Part shown: in pieces, positions 24,963 through 33,758 of the stretch
Layout of the letters: every line of letters begins with the position of its first letter
Numbering within the stretch: position 1 is the first letter of the stretch
Assembly: GCA_913778205.1 (NCBI GenBank)
Contig: CAJYUW010000056.1
Coordinates: 25,286-89,285, forward strand
DNA length: 64,000 bases
Source: an uncultured Curtobacterium sp.
Lineage (GTDB): Bacteria; Actinomycetota; Actinomycetes; Actinomycetales; Microbacteriaceae
Reading direction: 5' to 3'
Program-made: the position numbers and the translations under genes
The notes under the pieces: generated by a model
Told to the model about the DNA's origin: nothing
Database searches by the model: none
What the model saw: only the letters and a program-made list of their open reading frames with translations

Positions 24963-26161
24963 CGACGACGACCGATCCCCTGCGCATCGGGCTGGTGTCG
25001 CTGCACACCTCCCCCGGCGACGAGCCCGGCTCCGGCGAGGTCGGCGGCATGAACGTGGTCGTCCGCCACCAGGCAGAGGCCCTGGCGGACCGTGGGCACC
25101 ACGTCGACATCGTGACCCGGCGGTCGTCGCCGACGCAGCCCGACTCGGTGTCGCTCGTGCCGGGCGTCTGCCTGCGGTTCGTGAGCGCGGGCCCCGCCGA
25201 GCCGGTGCCGAAGGGCGAGCACGACGCGTTCATCGAGCCGTTCCGCGCGGAGCTCGCCGGACTCGGTCCGTTCGACGTCCTGCACTCGCACCACTGGTTC
25301 TCGGGCGTCGCGGCGCTCCCCGTGGCGCGCGAGCGGGGCATCCCGCACGTGCAGTCCTTCCACTCGATCGCCGCCGCCTCGGACACCCCGCTGTCCGAGG
25401 GCGAGCGTCCGGAGTCCGCCGGGCGGCCCGCCGGGGAGCAGATGCTCGCCCGGGCGTCCGACGCGGTCGTGGTGGTGTCGTCCGCCGAGGCGGAGACCGT
25501 CCGCGACCGTCTGGGCGGGGACCCGGGTCGTGTCTGGATCGTCCCGCCGGGCGTGGACGGCTCGGTCTTCCGTCCGGCAGCGGTCGGCGCACGACGTGCG
25601 GACGTCCCCTACGTGGTCGCGGCGGCGCGCGTGCAGCCGTTGAAGGGCCTCGACCTGGCGATCGAGGCGATCGCCGACATCGACCGGGAGGCCCGTCCCA
25701 CCCTCGTCATCGCCGGGGACGCCTCGAGCGAGGCGGGCGACTACGTGGCCGAACTGCGTCGGCTCGCGTCCGACCGGGGCATCGCCGACCGCGTCACGTT
25801 CGTCGGTCCGCAGTCGCGTGCCGACCTGGCGTTCCTGTTCCGCGGCGCGGCAGCCGTGCTCGTCCCGTCGCACTCGGAGACGTACGGCCTCGTCGCGCTC
25901 GAGGGCTCCGCGTCCGGGGTGCCCGTCGTGGCGGCCGCAGCCGGGGGGCTGCGCGAGGCCGTGGTCGACGGCGAGACCGGAGTGGTGCTGGAGTCGCGCG
26001 ACCCGGGCGTGTGGGCCGCGGAGATCGCCCGCATCCTGACGGACGCCGGGTACGCGGCGAGCCTGTCGGCAGCGGGTCGGGAGCACGCCGAGCGCCTGAG
26101 CTGGGAGCGATCGGCGACCGGGCTGGAGCAGGTGTACCGCCGGGTGCTCGGGCGGGAGTAG
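24959..26161 (+). CDS. mshA: GT4 glycosyltransferase, MshA-like
   Basis: A 400-residue GT-B fold enzyme. The N-terminus SLHTSPGDEPGSGEVGGMNVVV is the hallmark of D-inositol-3-phosphate glycosyltransferases (MshA), the first committed step of mycothiol synthesis; a C-terminal HSETYGLVALEGSASG holds the nucleotide-sugar glutamates. A paralogous GT4 with another acceptor is possible because the neighbours are not mycothiol genes. The start overlaps the upstream stop by 4 nt. Confidence 0.65.
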   Translation: MTTTTDPLRIGLVSLHTSPGDEPGSGEVGGMNVVVRHQAEALADRGHHVDIVTRRSSPTQPDSVSLVPGVCLRFVSAGPAEPVPKGEHDAFIEPFRAELAGLGPFDVLHSHHWFSGVAALPVARERGIPHVQSFHSIAAASDTPLSEGERPESAGRPAGEQMLARASDAVVVVSSAEAETVRDRLGGDPGRVWIVPPGVDGSVFRPAAVGARRADVPYVVAAARVQPLKGLDLAIEAIADIDREARPTLVIAGDASSEAGDYVAELRRLASDRGIADRVTFVGPQSRADLAFLFRGAAAVLVPSHSETYGLVALEGSASGVPVVAAAAGGLREAVVDGETGVVLESRDPGVWAAEIARILTDAGYAASLSAAGREHAERLSWERSATGLEQVYRRVLGRE

Positions 26162-26164
26162 GGC

Positions 26165-27076
26165 GTGGCCGGGGAGTCGTCGACGCCGGGCACCGCTGCG
26201 TCGGGCGCCGCTGCACCGGGCGCCGCCGAGCCGGCCGCCGCCGAGCCGGCCGCCGCCGAGCCGGGCGCCGCAGCACCGGGCGCCGCTGCACCGGGCGCCG
26301 CAGCACCGGGCGCCGCAGCACCGGGCGCCGCCGAGCCGGCCGCCGCCGAGCCGGGCGCCGCCGAGCCGGGCGCCGCCGGGTCGGGCGCCGCTGCGTCGGG
26401 CGTCGTGGGGGCACGCGCTCCCCGGTCCGGCTCGGTCGGTCCCATGGACGACGGCGGGCCCTTCGCCGGCTTCTGGTCCGCACTCGACGCGGTGCCCGCC
26501 GGCCCGGACGCCGAGGCACTGTACGACGTCGGCACGGCGGCCGGTCGGCTCCGACGGGCCAACCTCGCGACCTACCTCGACACCGTCGGGCGTGCGGCGT
26601 CGGTGCTGCTCGTCGCCGAGGCCCCCGGCTGGCGCGGCATGACGAACACCGGCGTGCCGTTCACGAGCGTCCGGGAGCTCGGACCGGAGTACCGCACCCC
26701 GCCGGACCCGACCGCGCCGTGGGAGGCGTCGTCGCGCGTGGTGCAGGCCGTCCTCGCCGACTGGGTGGGGCCGCTCCCGCTCGCGTGGGCCGTGTTCCCG
26801 CATCACCCGTTCGCGGCGCCCGACCGGTTGACGAACCGGACCCCGCGGCCCGCCGAGGTCCGTGCCGGGGCCCCGGTCGCGCTCGCCCTGCTCGATGCCC
26901 TGCGGGCACTCCGTGCGGGCTCGGACGCGGACGACGGGGTGCGGGTGGTCGCGGTCGGACGGAAGGCGCAGGGCGCGTTGGCGCTGGCGGGCATCGACGC
27001 CGTCGCGGTGCGACACCCCGCGCAGGGCGGCGCCGCGCAGTTCACGGCCGAGATGCGCGCACTCCGCGAGGCCTGA
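26165..27076 (+). CDS. uracil-DNA glycosylase-like protein with Ala/Pro/Gly repeat N-terminus
   Basis: 303 codons. Residues about 95-303 resemble UDG-superfamily proteins: [22 protein letters not shown] (active-site water and product-loop region) and [12 protein letters not shown] (the His-containing minor-groove loop). Residues about 12-80 are around fourteen copies of a five-residue unit (PGAAA, PAAAE). The GTG at 26165 has GGGAG 5-6 nt upstream and lies 3 nt after the glycosyltransferase stop, favouring the long form; an ATG at 26444 would drop the repeat. The protein may act in base-excision repair. Confidence 0.7.
   Translation: MAGESSTPGTAASGAAAPGAAEPAAAEPAAAEPGAAAPGAAAPGAAAPGAAAPGAAEPAAAEPGAAEPGAAGSGAAASGVVGARAPRSGSVGPMDDGGPFAGFWSALDAVPAGPDAEALYDVGTAAGRLRRANLATYLDTVGRAASVLLVAEAPGWRGMTNTGVPFTSVRELGPEYRTPPDPTAPWEASSRVVQAVLADWVGPLPLAWAVFPHHPFAAPDRLTNRTPRPAEVRAGAPVALALLDALRALRAGSDADDGVRVVAVGRKAQGALALAGIDAVAVRHPAQGGAAQFTAEMRALREA
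26199..26405 (+). repeat. 15-bp coding minisatellite
   Basis: About fourteen tandem 15-bp units of the type CCGGGCGCCGCWGCA or CCGGCCGCCGCCGAG, all in frame, encode the PGAAA/PAAAE repeat. Length polymorphism between strains is expected. Confidence 0.85.
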
Positions 27077-27205
27077 CGCGAGGGCGGCCTGCGACGCGCA
27101 CGGCCGACCCGCAACCCGCGCGGTCGACCCGCGACGTGTGCGGTCACGCTCGGAGATTTGCCTGTGAGACTGGACAGGAAGGCGTCCCCCGGAAGAGGGT
27201 GGGGC

Positions 27206-28687
27206 ATGGCAACCACCACGAAGGACCGCCCCTCCGGCGAGCAGACCGAGCTCCGGCGCGTCATCGGCCCGAAGCTGCTCCTGCTGTTCATCGTCGGCGA
27301 CATCCTCGGCACAGGCGTCTACGCACTCACCGGACAGGTCGCCGCGGAGGTGGGCGGAGCAGCGTGGCTCCCCTTCCTCATCGCGTTCGCGGTCGCGCTC
27401 CTGACGGCGTTCTCCTACCTCGAACTCGTCACGAAGTACCCGCAGACCGCCGGTGCCGCCCTCTACGTCCACAAGGCGTTCGGCATCCACTTCCTGACCT
27501 TCATCGTGACCTTCATCGTGATGTGCTCCGGGATCACGTCGGCGTCGACGGCGTCCCGGGCGTTCGCCGCGAACCTCGGCGCCGGGTTCGGCCTCGAGTT
27601 GCCGAACGCGGTCGTCATGCTCATCGGGATGGGCTTCATGCTCCTGGTGATGGCGGTCAACTTCCGGGGCGTCAGCGAGAGCGTGAAGACGAACGTCGTG
27701 CTCACCCTCGTGGAGCTGTCCGGGCTCGTCATGGTCATCCTCATCGGCTTCTGGGCGATCGCGGGCGGGAACGCGGACTTCTCCCGCGTCGTCGTGTTCG
27801 ACACCCCGGAGGACAAGACCCTGCTGCTGTCGGTGTCCACCGCGACGTCACTGGCGTTCTTCGCGATGGTCGGCTTCGAGGACTCGGTGAACATGGCCGA
27901 GGAGACGAAGGACCCGTCGCGGATCTTCCCGAAGGTGATGCTCACGGGCCTCGGGATCACGGCCGTCATCTACGTGCTGGTGTCGATCTGCGCCGTCGCC
28001 GTGGTGCCGATCGGGGAGCTCGCCGGCAACGAGACGCCGCTCGTCACGGTCGTGCAGACCGCGGCGCCCGACTTCCCGATCGCCGCGCTGCTGCCGTTCA
28101 TCTCGATGTTCGCGGTCGCCAACACCGCCCTCATCAACATGATGATGGCGTCGCGCCTGCTCTACGGCATGAGCAAGCAGGGCGTGCTGCCCGGGTTCCT
28201 GGCGCGCGTCTCCCCCGCGCGCCGGACGCCCTCGACCGCCATCGTGTTCACGACGCTCATCTCGCTGGCGCTCATCGGATGGGTGTCGCTCAACCCGGAC
28301 TCCCCGATCGTGGTGGTGCTCGGTGGGACGACGTCGCTGCTGCTCCTCTCGGTGTTCGCGGTCGTGAACGCGTCGGTGCTCGTGCTCCGGCGGGACAAGG
28401 TCGGCCACCGGCACTTCCGGGCGGGGGTGGTCGTCCCCGTCATCGGCGTGGTCACCTGCGTGTGGCTCGTGCTGCCGTGGTCGTCCGGGCGCGATCCGCA
28501 GCAGTACGAGATCGCGGGCGGGCTGCTGGCGCTGGGCATCCTGCTCTGGCTGGTCACCTGGTTCACGCACGGCCGGAAGCGGGCCGAGAAGGCCCCGACC
28601 GGGCTCGTGACGGAGCCGACCGCCGTCCAGCGCCCGTCGACCCGCGCGGACGGCGCCCACGACCGTCGCGACGACGGCACGGCCTGA
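27206..28687 (+). CDS. APC-family amino acid permease
   Basis: A 493-residue polytopic membrane protein with about twelve hydrophobic helices. TM1 carries FIVGDILGTGVYALTG, the unwound substrate-binding segment of APC transporters, and TM6 carries FAMVGFEDSVNMAEETKDPSR, the family signature. The substrate is probably an amino acid. ATG 27206 has a purine-rich AGAGGGTGGGG upstream. The hydrophilic C-terminal tail is about 40 residues. Confidence 0.88.
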   Translation: MATTTKDRPSGEQTELRRVIGPKLLLLFIVGDILGTGVYALTGQVAAEVGGAAWLPFLIAFAVALLTAFSYLELVTKYPQTAGAALYVHKAFGIHFLTFIVTFIVMCSGITSASTASRAFAANLGAGFGLELPNAVVMLIGMGFMLLVMAVNFRGVSESVKTNVVLTLVELSGLVMVILIGFWAIAGGNADFSRVVVFDTPEDKTLLLSVSTATSLAFFAMVGFEDSVNMAEETKDPSRIFPKVMLTGLGITAVIYVLVSICAVAVVPIGELAGNETPLVTVVQTAAPDFPIAALLPFISMFAVANTALINMMMASRLLYGMSKQGVLPGFLARVSPARRTPSTAIVFTTLISLALIGWVSLNPDSPIVVVLGGTTSLLLLSVFAVVNASVLVLRRDKVGHRHFRAGVVVPVIGVVTCVWLVLPWSSGRDPQQYEIAGGLLALGILLWLVTWFTHGRKRAEKAPTGLVTEPTAVQRPSTRADGAHDRRDDGTA

Positions 28688-28882
28688 CCCTCGCCCGACG
28701 GCACGGCCTGACCCGCCCCGATGCCGCGGCCAGACCCTGCCCCGTGGGCGCGGCCCGAGCTTCCCCGACGACGCGGCCCGAACCTCCGCCCGACGGCACC
28801 CCCGATCGGGCGGGAGCGGTTCTCCAGGAGGTGCACGTACCCTCGTCATGCTCCGAACCGCCCCGCCCGAGAGGACCCCGTC

Positions 28883-29500
28883 ATGCGCCGCGTCGGCATC
28901 ACGCTCGCGTCGGTTTTCGGCGCGGGCGTCGTCGCAGCGGTGATCGGTGTCGTCGTCCTCGTCGTGGTGGCGGTGCACTCGCTGTCCGGTGCCGCACGCT
29001 CGGCCGAGGTGGCCGCACCGACCTGTCCCGCGGCGGCGACGAAGACCGTCGGGGGCATCGCCGTCCCGGCCGGCCCGATCGCGGGCTTCTGCCAGGACCG
29101 GCTCGTGAACGCCGCATCCGTGATCCAGGCGGCCAGGGCCCTCGGCATCGGTCCCCACACGCAGGCGGTGGGCGTGATGACGGCCATCGGGGAGTCCAGT
29201 CTCGTGAACCTGGACCACGGCGACGCGGCGGGCCCGGACAGTCGTGGGCTCTTCCAACAGCGCGACAACGGTGCGTGGGGCACGTACGCGCAACGGATGG
29301 ACCCCTACACGGCGGCGTCGATGTTCTACGCGAAGCTCGTGAAGGTGCCGGGCTGGAAGACGATGACGCCGACGCAGATGGCCCACGCCGTGCAGGTGAA
29401 CTCGGACCCGGACCACTACGCGAAGTTCTGGCCGGAGGCGAAGGCGGTCGTCGAGGGCCTGACCGGCGAGTCCGTCCCCGACACCGCACCGCAGGGCTGA
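28883..29500 (+). CDS. secreted lysozyme-like / lytic transglycosylase-type protein
   Basis: A 205-residue protein. An N-terminal membrane anchor or signal (residues 5-30) is followed by a compact domain with GESSLVNLDHGDAAGPDSRGLFQQR and MDPYTAASMFYAKLVKVPGW, the pattern of actinobacterial SLT-like muralytic domains, in which the Glu of GESS is the likely catalytic acid. It would cleave peptidoglycan outside the membrane. The ATG at 28883 has GAGAGG upstream. Confidence 0.7.
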   Translation: MRRVGITLASVFGAGVVAAVIGVVVLVVVAVHSLSGAARSAEVAAPTCPAAATKTVGGIAVPAGPIAGFCQDRLVNAASVIQAARALGIGPHTQAVGVMTAIGESSLVNLDHGDAAGPDSRGLFQQRDNGAWGTYAQRMDPYTAASMFYAKLVKVPGWKTMTPTQMAHAVQVNSDPDHYAKFWPEAKAVVEGLTGESVPDTAPQG

Positions 29501-29501
29501 T

Positions 29502-29924
29502 TCACGCGGCCTGCTCGTCGAGCTCGAGCATCTCGACGCCCCGGTCGTGGACGATCACCTGCGCGCGCAGTCGCACGTGCCGTTCCCCGAACGAGCACGC
29601 GACCGCGTCGACCCACTCCCAGTCGATCGGGTGGGCCTGGTCGTTGCCCGGCCGCTCCCACACCACCACCACGTCGTCGGCACCGACCTGCTCGGTCACG
29701 TCGGCGATGAGCGCGGCGAAGTCGTCGACGTGCTCGTCCGGCTGGTAGGGCAACTCGGACACGGGCAGGAGGAGCGGGATGGGGACGCCCCGTTCCGCGA
29801 GGAAGACGACCCAGCACTGCCGGGTGAGCGGGCGGCCGATGAGCTCGCGGACGAGGGCGAGGACGTCGCCGTCGGTCCGGACGGGGGCATCGGTGAGACG
29901 GGCGATCTTGTCGGTGTCTGGCAT
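29502..29924 (-). CDS. hypothetical protein
   Basis: A 140-residue soluble protein beginning MPDTDKIARLTDAPVRTDGD with an alternating alpha/beta pattern and DDVVVVWERPGNDQAHPIDWEW in the middle. It may belong to an actinobacterial DUF4192-like group, but I cannot assign it. It ends 1 nt from the muralytic gene on the opposite strand (convergent). Confidence 0.7.
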   Translation of the reverse strand: MPDTDKIARLTDAPVRTDGDVLALVRELIGRPLTRQCWVVFLAERGVPIPLLLPVSELPYQPDEHVDDFAALIADVTEQVGADDVVVVWERPGNDQAHPIDWEWVDAVACSFGERHVRLRAQVIVHDRGVEMLELDEQAA

Positions 29925-30019
29925 GCCCCCAGCGTCGCGGCCCGACACGACCCCACGGGCTGACGGACGCGCTCCTGTGGAGAACGCCCGCGGCGACCCG
30001 CCCGGTGCAGGAACGAGAG

Positions 30020-30487
30020 TCAGATGCCGCGCGTGACCGCCGCGTCCGCGAGGAGCCGGCAGGCGAAGAACACGACGACGATCGCCGTGATGCCGACCAC
30101 GGGGGCCGGCCACGCCATCCGGCGGCGCACCACGCGGAAGACCGCCCACGCGATCGCGAGCACCGCGACGAGGCCGACGAGCACCGGTCCGGCGTAGACC
30201 ACCGCACCACCGAGCGCCGCGTTGCAGCTGTTGCCCGGGGCGTCGCAGGACCCGAACGCGAGGGACAGGAGCACGATCGCCCACCCGGCGACGACCGCCT
30301 CGAGCGTCAGGGCGACCAGCAGGACGACCGTGGCGACCACATCCGCGACGCGACGACCGCCGACCACCGGGTGACGGGCCTCCCGGACGGCCGCGGGGGC
30401 GGAACCGACCGGACGATCGGATCCGAGCCCGCCCTCGGCGCCGCCGACCGGCGGACCGGGGTCCGGCGTCCGCGCCGCGGTGTCCAT
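30020..30487 (-). CDS. hypothetical integral membrane protein
   Basis: A 155-residue protein with a proline/glycine-rich cytoplasmic N-terminus and three or four hydrophobic helices (VVATVVLLVALTLEAVVAGWAI, YAGPVLVGLVAVLAIAWAV and a C-terminal one). Two cysteines, CDAPGNSC, lie in an outside loop. It follows the DoxX-like gene by 5 nt and is likely its operon partner. Function unknown. Confidence 0.75.
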   Translation of the reverse strand: MDTAARTPDPGPPVGGAEGGLGSDRPVGSAPAAVREARHPVVGGRRVADVVATVVLLVALTLEAVVAGWAIVLLSLAFGSCDAPGNSCNAALGGAVVYAGPVLVGLVAVLAIAWAVFRVVRRRMAWPAPVVGITAIVVVFFACRLLADAAVTRGI

Positions 30488-30492
30488 GCCGC

Positions 30493-30879
30493 TCACGACC
30501 CCGACCGCGGCCCGCGGGTCGACCAGAGGGCGGCGGCGACGAGCAGCGGCTGCCCGAAGAGCCGACCGATGCGCTTCGCGTCGGTGTCGAGCCCGAACGC
30601 CGAGCGTCGGTTCAGCCACTGCGCGATGTTCCCGGGGAACACCGCGACGAAGAACCAGGCCGCGATCGTCCCGACGCGACGGCGTGCCGAACGCGGCGCG
30701 AGGAGGAACGCCGACCCGAGGCCGATCTCGGCCACGCCCGAGCCGAGCACCACGGCGTCGGTGTCGAGCGGGAGCGACTCCGGCACCTGCGCACGGAAGT
30801 CCTGCCGCGCGAACGTCAGGTGCGAGACGCCGGCGAACACGAGGAACAGTCCGAGCAGGACCCTGGTGAAGGAGCGCAT
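30493..30879 (-). CDS. DoxX-like membrane protein
   Basis: A 128-residue protein with four hydrophobic helices. LFLVFAGVSHLTFARQDF at the N-terminus and GVAEIGLGSAFLL match the DoxX/COG4270 group; FPGNIAQWLNRRSAFGLDTDAKRIGRLFGQPLL is the typical C-terminal half. DoxX-like proteins associate with membrane redox enzymes, but the role here is unknown. First gene of a two-gene minus-strand operon. Confidence 0.82.
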   Translation of the reverse strand: MRSFTRVLLGLFLVFAGVSHLTFARQDFRAQVPESLPLDTDAVVLGSGVAEIGLGSAFLLAPRSARRRVGTIAAWFFVAVFPGNIAQWLNRRSAFGLDTDAKRIGRLFGQPLLVAAALWSTRGPRSGS

Positions 30880-31050
30880 GCCCCCATGGTGCTCGTCCCG
30901 CGGCCGCCACGCCCGGTGCCCGGCGCGAGTCGGACACATCGGGCCGGGCGGCGCCTGCCCCGGCACCTCGTGGGCCGGACTCCGGGCGACCCGGCACCAC
31001 GTGCGCGGGCCCCCGGGCACGTCGTCGCGTCGCTCGGTACGTTCGGGAGC

Positions 31051-31383
31051 ATGGCAACCCTCGCCCGGGACCACGAGCCACCCGCAGCACCCGCGACGGT
31101 CGCGGTCCTCCTCGCGCCGGTGTCGTTCTACCTCGGCCTGTTCCTCCCCGCGGAGTCGACGGCCCGGCACCTCGTGCTCGGCACGGTCTTCGGCGTGTCC
31201 GGGGTGCTCTGCGGCTGGCGTGCGCTCCGGATCGCCGGACGCCGACGGGCGGTCCGGGCGTGGGCGTGGGTCGGGGGCGTGATCTGCCTGCTCGGGCTCG
31301 TGATGCTGTACTGGCAGGTGCTCGTCCTCGTCACCGGCGGCGCCTTCCCACCGCCGTTCTGGTCGCCGTACGCGAACCGCTGA
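31051..31383 (+). CDS. small hypothetical membrane protein
   Basis: A 110-residue protein with three hydrophobic helices (SFYLGLFLP, TVFGVSGVLCGWRAL, WVGGVICLLGLVMLYWQVLV) similar in style to DUF4190-type proteins. The ATG is preceded closely by GGGAG. It is divergent from the DoxX-like operon and followed by a hairpin. Confidence 0.72.
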   Translation: MATLARDHEPPAAPATVAVLLAPVSFYLGLFLPAESTARHLVLGTVFGVSGVLCGWRALRIAGRRRAVRAWAWVGGVICLLGLVMLYWQVLVLVTGGAFPPPFWSPYANR

Positions 31384-31406
31384 CCGGACGGTGCACCGTC
31401 ACGCGC

Positions 31407-31457
31407 GCGGAAGCGACAGGACGGCGCCGTGCGGCCGGCAGGATCTGTCGCTTCCGC
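31407..31457. terminator. 13-bp inverted repeat after membrane protein gene
   Basis: GCGGAAGCGACAG pairs perfectly with CTGTCGCTTCCGC across a 25-nt GC-rich centre that can fold further. It lies 24 nt after the upstream stop. Confidence 0.5.
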
Positions 31458-31525
31458 GTCATGGCCGGCGCCCCGGGAACCGTTGCTCCCCCGCGGTGCC
31501 CCGCGCCCGACGCGCCCACCCACGA

Positions 31526-31565
31526 GCCGGGAGGCACGGGCCGGGGCCGCACCGCGCCTCCCGGC
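31526..31565. terminator. GGGAGGC-family hairpin
   Basis: A perfect 10-bp outer stem GCCGGGAGGC/GCCTCCCGGC with partial inner pairing. It overlaps the start of the 30-bp tandem repeat. Confidence 0.55.
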
Positions 31566-31629
31566 CGGCACGGGGTCACCGCAGCGACGACCGGCCGGCA
31601 CGGGGTCACCGCAGCGACGACCGGCCGGC
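31561..31629. repeat. 30-bp tandem repeat, 2.3 copies
   Basis: Two perfect copies of a 30-bp unit beginning CCGGCCGGCACGGGGTCACC (31561-31590 and 31591-31620) plus the first 9 bases of a third. Intergenic, before the DUF427 stop. Confidence 0.9.
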
Positions 31630-31681
31630 GTCGTGCCGACGCGTCACCGCGCGGGCACGCGACGCGCCGGGCCGCGCCGGC

Positions 31682-32179
31682 TCACCAGCCGAAGGTGCCG
31701 GCCCCGCCCTTGAACGGACCGACGATCCGCGAGGTGATCCAGCCGCCGTAGAAGTCGCCCTCCTGGGCCTGGACGACCTCGCCGCCGACCTCGCACGAGT
31801 CCATCGCCGAGGGGTAGACGGCGACGCGGTCGCGCAGCTGCTCGTAGCCCGGTTCCGGCGTCGGGTAGTTCCACGCGGCCCGCTCGGCCGTGACCCCACC
31901 CCCGCGGACGTCGAAGTACCGGGCCCGGCCCTTGAACTCGCACATGCTCGACCCCGCGGCCGGCGCGAGCGTGTCCGGTGCGAGGTCCTCCACGGGGAGG
32001 TAGTAGACCGGCGGGTGGGAGGTCTCGAGCACCCGGACGGCGTTCGTCGTGTCCGCGACGACGACCCCGCCGAGGCGGACGACGACGCGCTCGGGGACGG
32101 CCTCGACGGCGGGTGGTCGGGGGTAGTCCCACACCGACTCCTGCCCGGGCCCTGGTTCGATCCGCTGCGGTCTGCGCAT
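31682..32179 (-). CDS. DUF427-domain protein
   Basis: A 165-residue protein with the DUF427 pattern: VRLGGVVVADTTNAVRVLETSHPPVYYLP followed by CEFKGRARYFDV and AAWNYPTPEPGYEQLRDRVAVYPSAMDSC. The fold is a small beta barrel of unknown biochemical function, widespread in actinobacteria and proteobacteria. It is divergent from the APC permease. Confidence 0.9.
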   Translation of the reverse strand: MRRPQRIEPGPGQESVWDYPRPPAVEAVPERVVVRLGGVVVADTTNAVRVLETSHPPVYYLPVEDLAPDTLAPAAGSSMCEFKGRARYFDVRGGGVTAERAAWNYPTPEPGYEQLRDRVAVYPSAMDSCEVGGEVVQAQEGDFYGGWITSRIVGPFKGGAGTFGW

Positions 32180-32235
32180 GCACCCGTTCTACCGCCGACG
32201 GACCGGAGGACGCCGTGAGGGTGCAGAGTGGGCGG

Positions 32236-33657
32236 ATGACAACGACGTCACCACGCGCCACCCTGTTCCGCCGGAAGCCCATCGACACGATCGAGGACGA
32301 GTCCGGCGGCGAGGGCGGCCTGAAACGCCACCTCGGGCTCTGGCAGCTCACCGCGATCGGCATCGGCGGGATCATCGGCGCGGGCATCTTCACCCTCGCC
32401 GGCACCGTCGCGCACGGGGTCGCCGGGCCGGCCGTGCTCATCTCGTTCCTCGTCGCGGGCGTCGCGAGCGCGGCCGCCGCATTGTCCTACGCCGAGTTCG
32501 CCGGGCTCATCCCGAAGGCCGGGAGCGCCTACACGTACGGGTACGCGGTGCTCGGCGAGATCGTCGGGTGGTTCATCGGGTGGGACCTGCTGCTCGAGTA
32601 CACCGCCATCGTGGCCGTCGTCGCGATCGGGATCTCCGGGTACGTCGGGTTCCTCGTGGGGCAGTTCGGCGTCGACCTGCCCGCCTGGATGCTCGGTGCG
32701 CCCGGCACCGGCGACGGGCACGTCGTCGACGTGTTCGCGATCGTGCTCTGCCTGCTCACCGCGTTCGTCCTCACCCGGGGCATCCGGAGCGCCGCGCGGT
32801 TCGAGCTCGTCGCCGTCGGCATCAAGGTCGGGCTGGTCGTGCTCATCGTCGTCCTCGGTGTGTTCCACATCAACAGCGCCAACTACCAGCCGTACTTCCC
32901 GTTCGGGTTCGGCGGCGTGATGACCGGCGCCGCGACCGTGTTCTTCGCCGTGTTCGGCTACGACGCCATGTCCACCGCGGCCGAGGAGTCCGTCGACGCC
33001 CGGAAGCACATGCCGAAGGCGATCCTGCTGTCGCTCGGCATCGCGATGGTCCTCTACGTCCTCGCGACCCTGGTGCTCACGGGCATGCAGAAGTACACCG
33101 ACATCGACCCCGCCTCCGGGTTCTCGTCGGCGTTCGCGTCGGTCGGCCTCGGTGGCGTCGCGAACGTCATCGCGATCGGCGCCATCGTCGGCATCGTGAC
33201 CGTGCTCATCACGTTCATGCTCGGGGCGTCCCGCGTCTGGTTCTCGATGAGCCGCGACGGTCTCATGCCGAAGTGGTTCGCGCACACCGACCCGAAGCGG
33301 CACGTCCCGACCCGCGTCACGTGGATCATCGGCATCGCGGCGGCGGTCCTCGCGGGTCTGCTGCCGATCAGCATCGTCGCGGAGCTGACGAACATCGGCA
33401 TCCTGCTCGCGTTCGTGGTCGTCTGCTCGGCCGTGATCGTGCTCCGCTACCGGCAGCCCGACCTGCCGCGCACCTTCCGGCTCCCGTTCATGCCGGTCAT
33501 CCCCGCGATCGGCGTCATCGCGTCGCTGTGGCTCGTGACGTTCCTGCAGTGGGAGACGTGGGTGCGCTTCGCGGTGTGGTTCGCGATTGGGCTCGGCGTC
33601 TACCTGGGGTACTCGCGCAAGCACAGCAAGCTGGCCGGGGAGGAGTCGGCGCGCTGA
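32236..33657 (+). CDS. APC-family amino acid permease (cationic amino acid transporter-like)
   Basis: A 473-residue polytopic protein with about twelve helices. TM1 has IGGIIGAGIFTLAGTVA and TM6 FFAVFGYDAMSTAAEESVDARKHMPKA, the APC signatures of the CAT/YfnA group. Conserved GASRVWFSMSRDGLMPKWF follows in the loop after TM8. It probably takes up an amino acid. A terminator follows at 33664. Confidence 0.9.
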   Translation: MTTTSPRATLFRRKPIDTIEDESGGEGGLKRHLGLWQLTAIGIGGIIGAGIFTLAGTVAHGVAGPAVLISFLVAGVASAAAALSYAEFAGLIPKAGSAYTYGYAVLGEIVGWFIGWDLLLEYTAIVAVVAIGISGYVGFLVGQFGVDLPAWMLGAPGTGDGHVVDVFAIVLCLLTAFVLTRGIRSAARFELVAVGIKVGLVVLIVVLGVFHINSANYQPYFPFGFGGVMTGAATVFFAVFGYDAMSTAAEESVDARKHMPKAILLSLGIAMVLYVLATLVLTGMQKYTDIDPASGFSSAFASVGLGGVANVIAIGAIVGIVTVLITFMLGASRVWFSMSRDGLMPKWFAHTDPKRHVPTRVTWIIGIAAAVLAGLLPISIVAELTNIGILLAFVVVCSAVIVLRYRQPDLPRTFRLPFMPVIPAIGVIASLWLVTFLQWETWVRFAVWFAIGLGVYLGYSRKHSKLAGEESAR

Positions 33658-33663
33658 CCCGGT

Positions 33664-33693
33664 GCGGTGCCGACCGCGTGCGGTCGGCACCGC
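33664..33693. terminator. 13-bp perfect hairpin
   Basis: GCGGTGCCGACCG-CGTG-CGGTCGGCACCGC lies 6 nt after the permease stop, between it and the convergent BLUF gene. Confidence 0.7.
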
Positions 33694-33695
33694 GT

Positions 33696-33758
33696 CGCGG
33701 GTCGCGCGTCAGGCGTCGCGCGCGTCGGGAGACGCGGGTCGCGCGTCAGGCGTCGCGC
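33696..33758. repeat. 26-bp direct repeat covering the BLUF gene end
   Basis: A 26-bp sequence starting CGCGGGTCGCGCGTCAGG occurs at 33696-33721 and again at 33733-33758. The second copy contains the stop codon and last codons of the BLUF gene, so the first is a duplicated 3' end. Confidence 0.8.

Noticed and set aside
26199..26405. Possible CRISPR-like array
   Set aside because: Units are 15 bp, contiguous and in a coding frame, with no spacers and no cas genes.
24572..27490. Very long minus-strand ORF (972 codons) covering the DUF429, MshA-like, UDG-like and permease genes
   Set aside because: It is a shadow frame created by high GC; the plus-strand frames hold recognisable domains and normal start sites.
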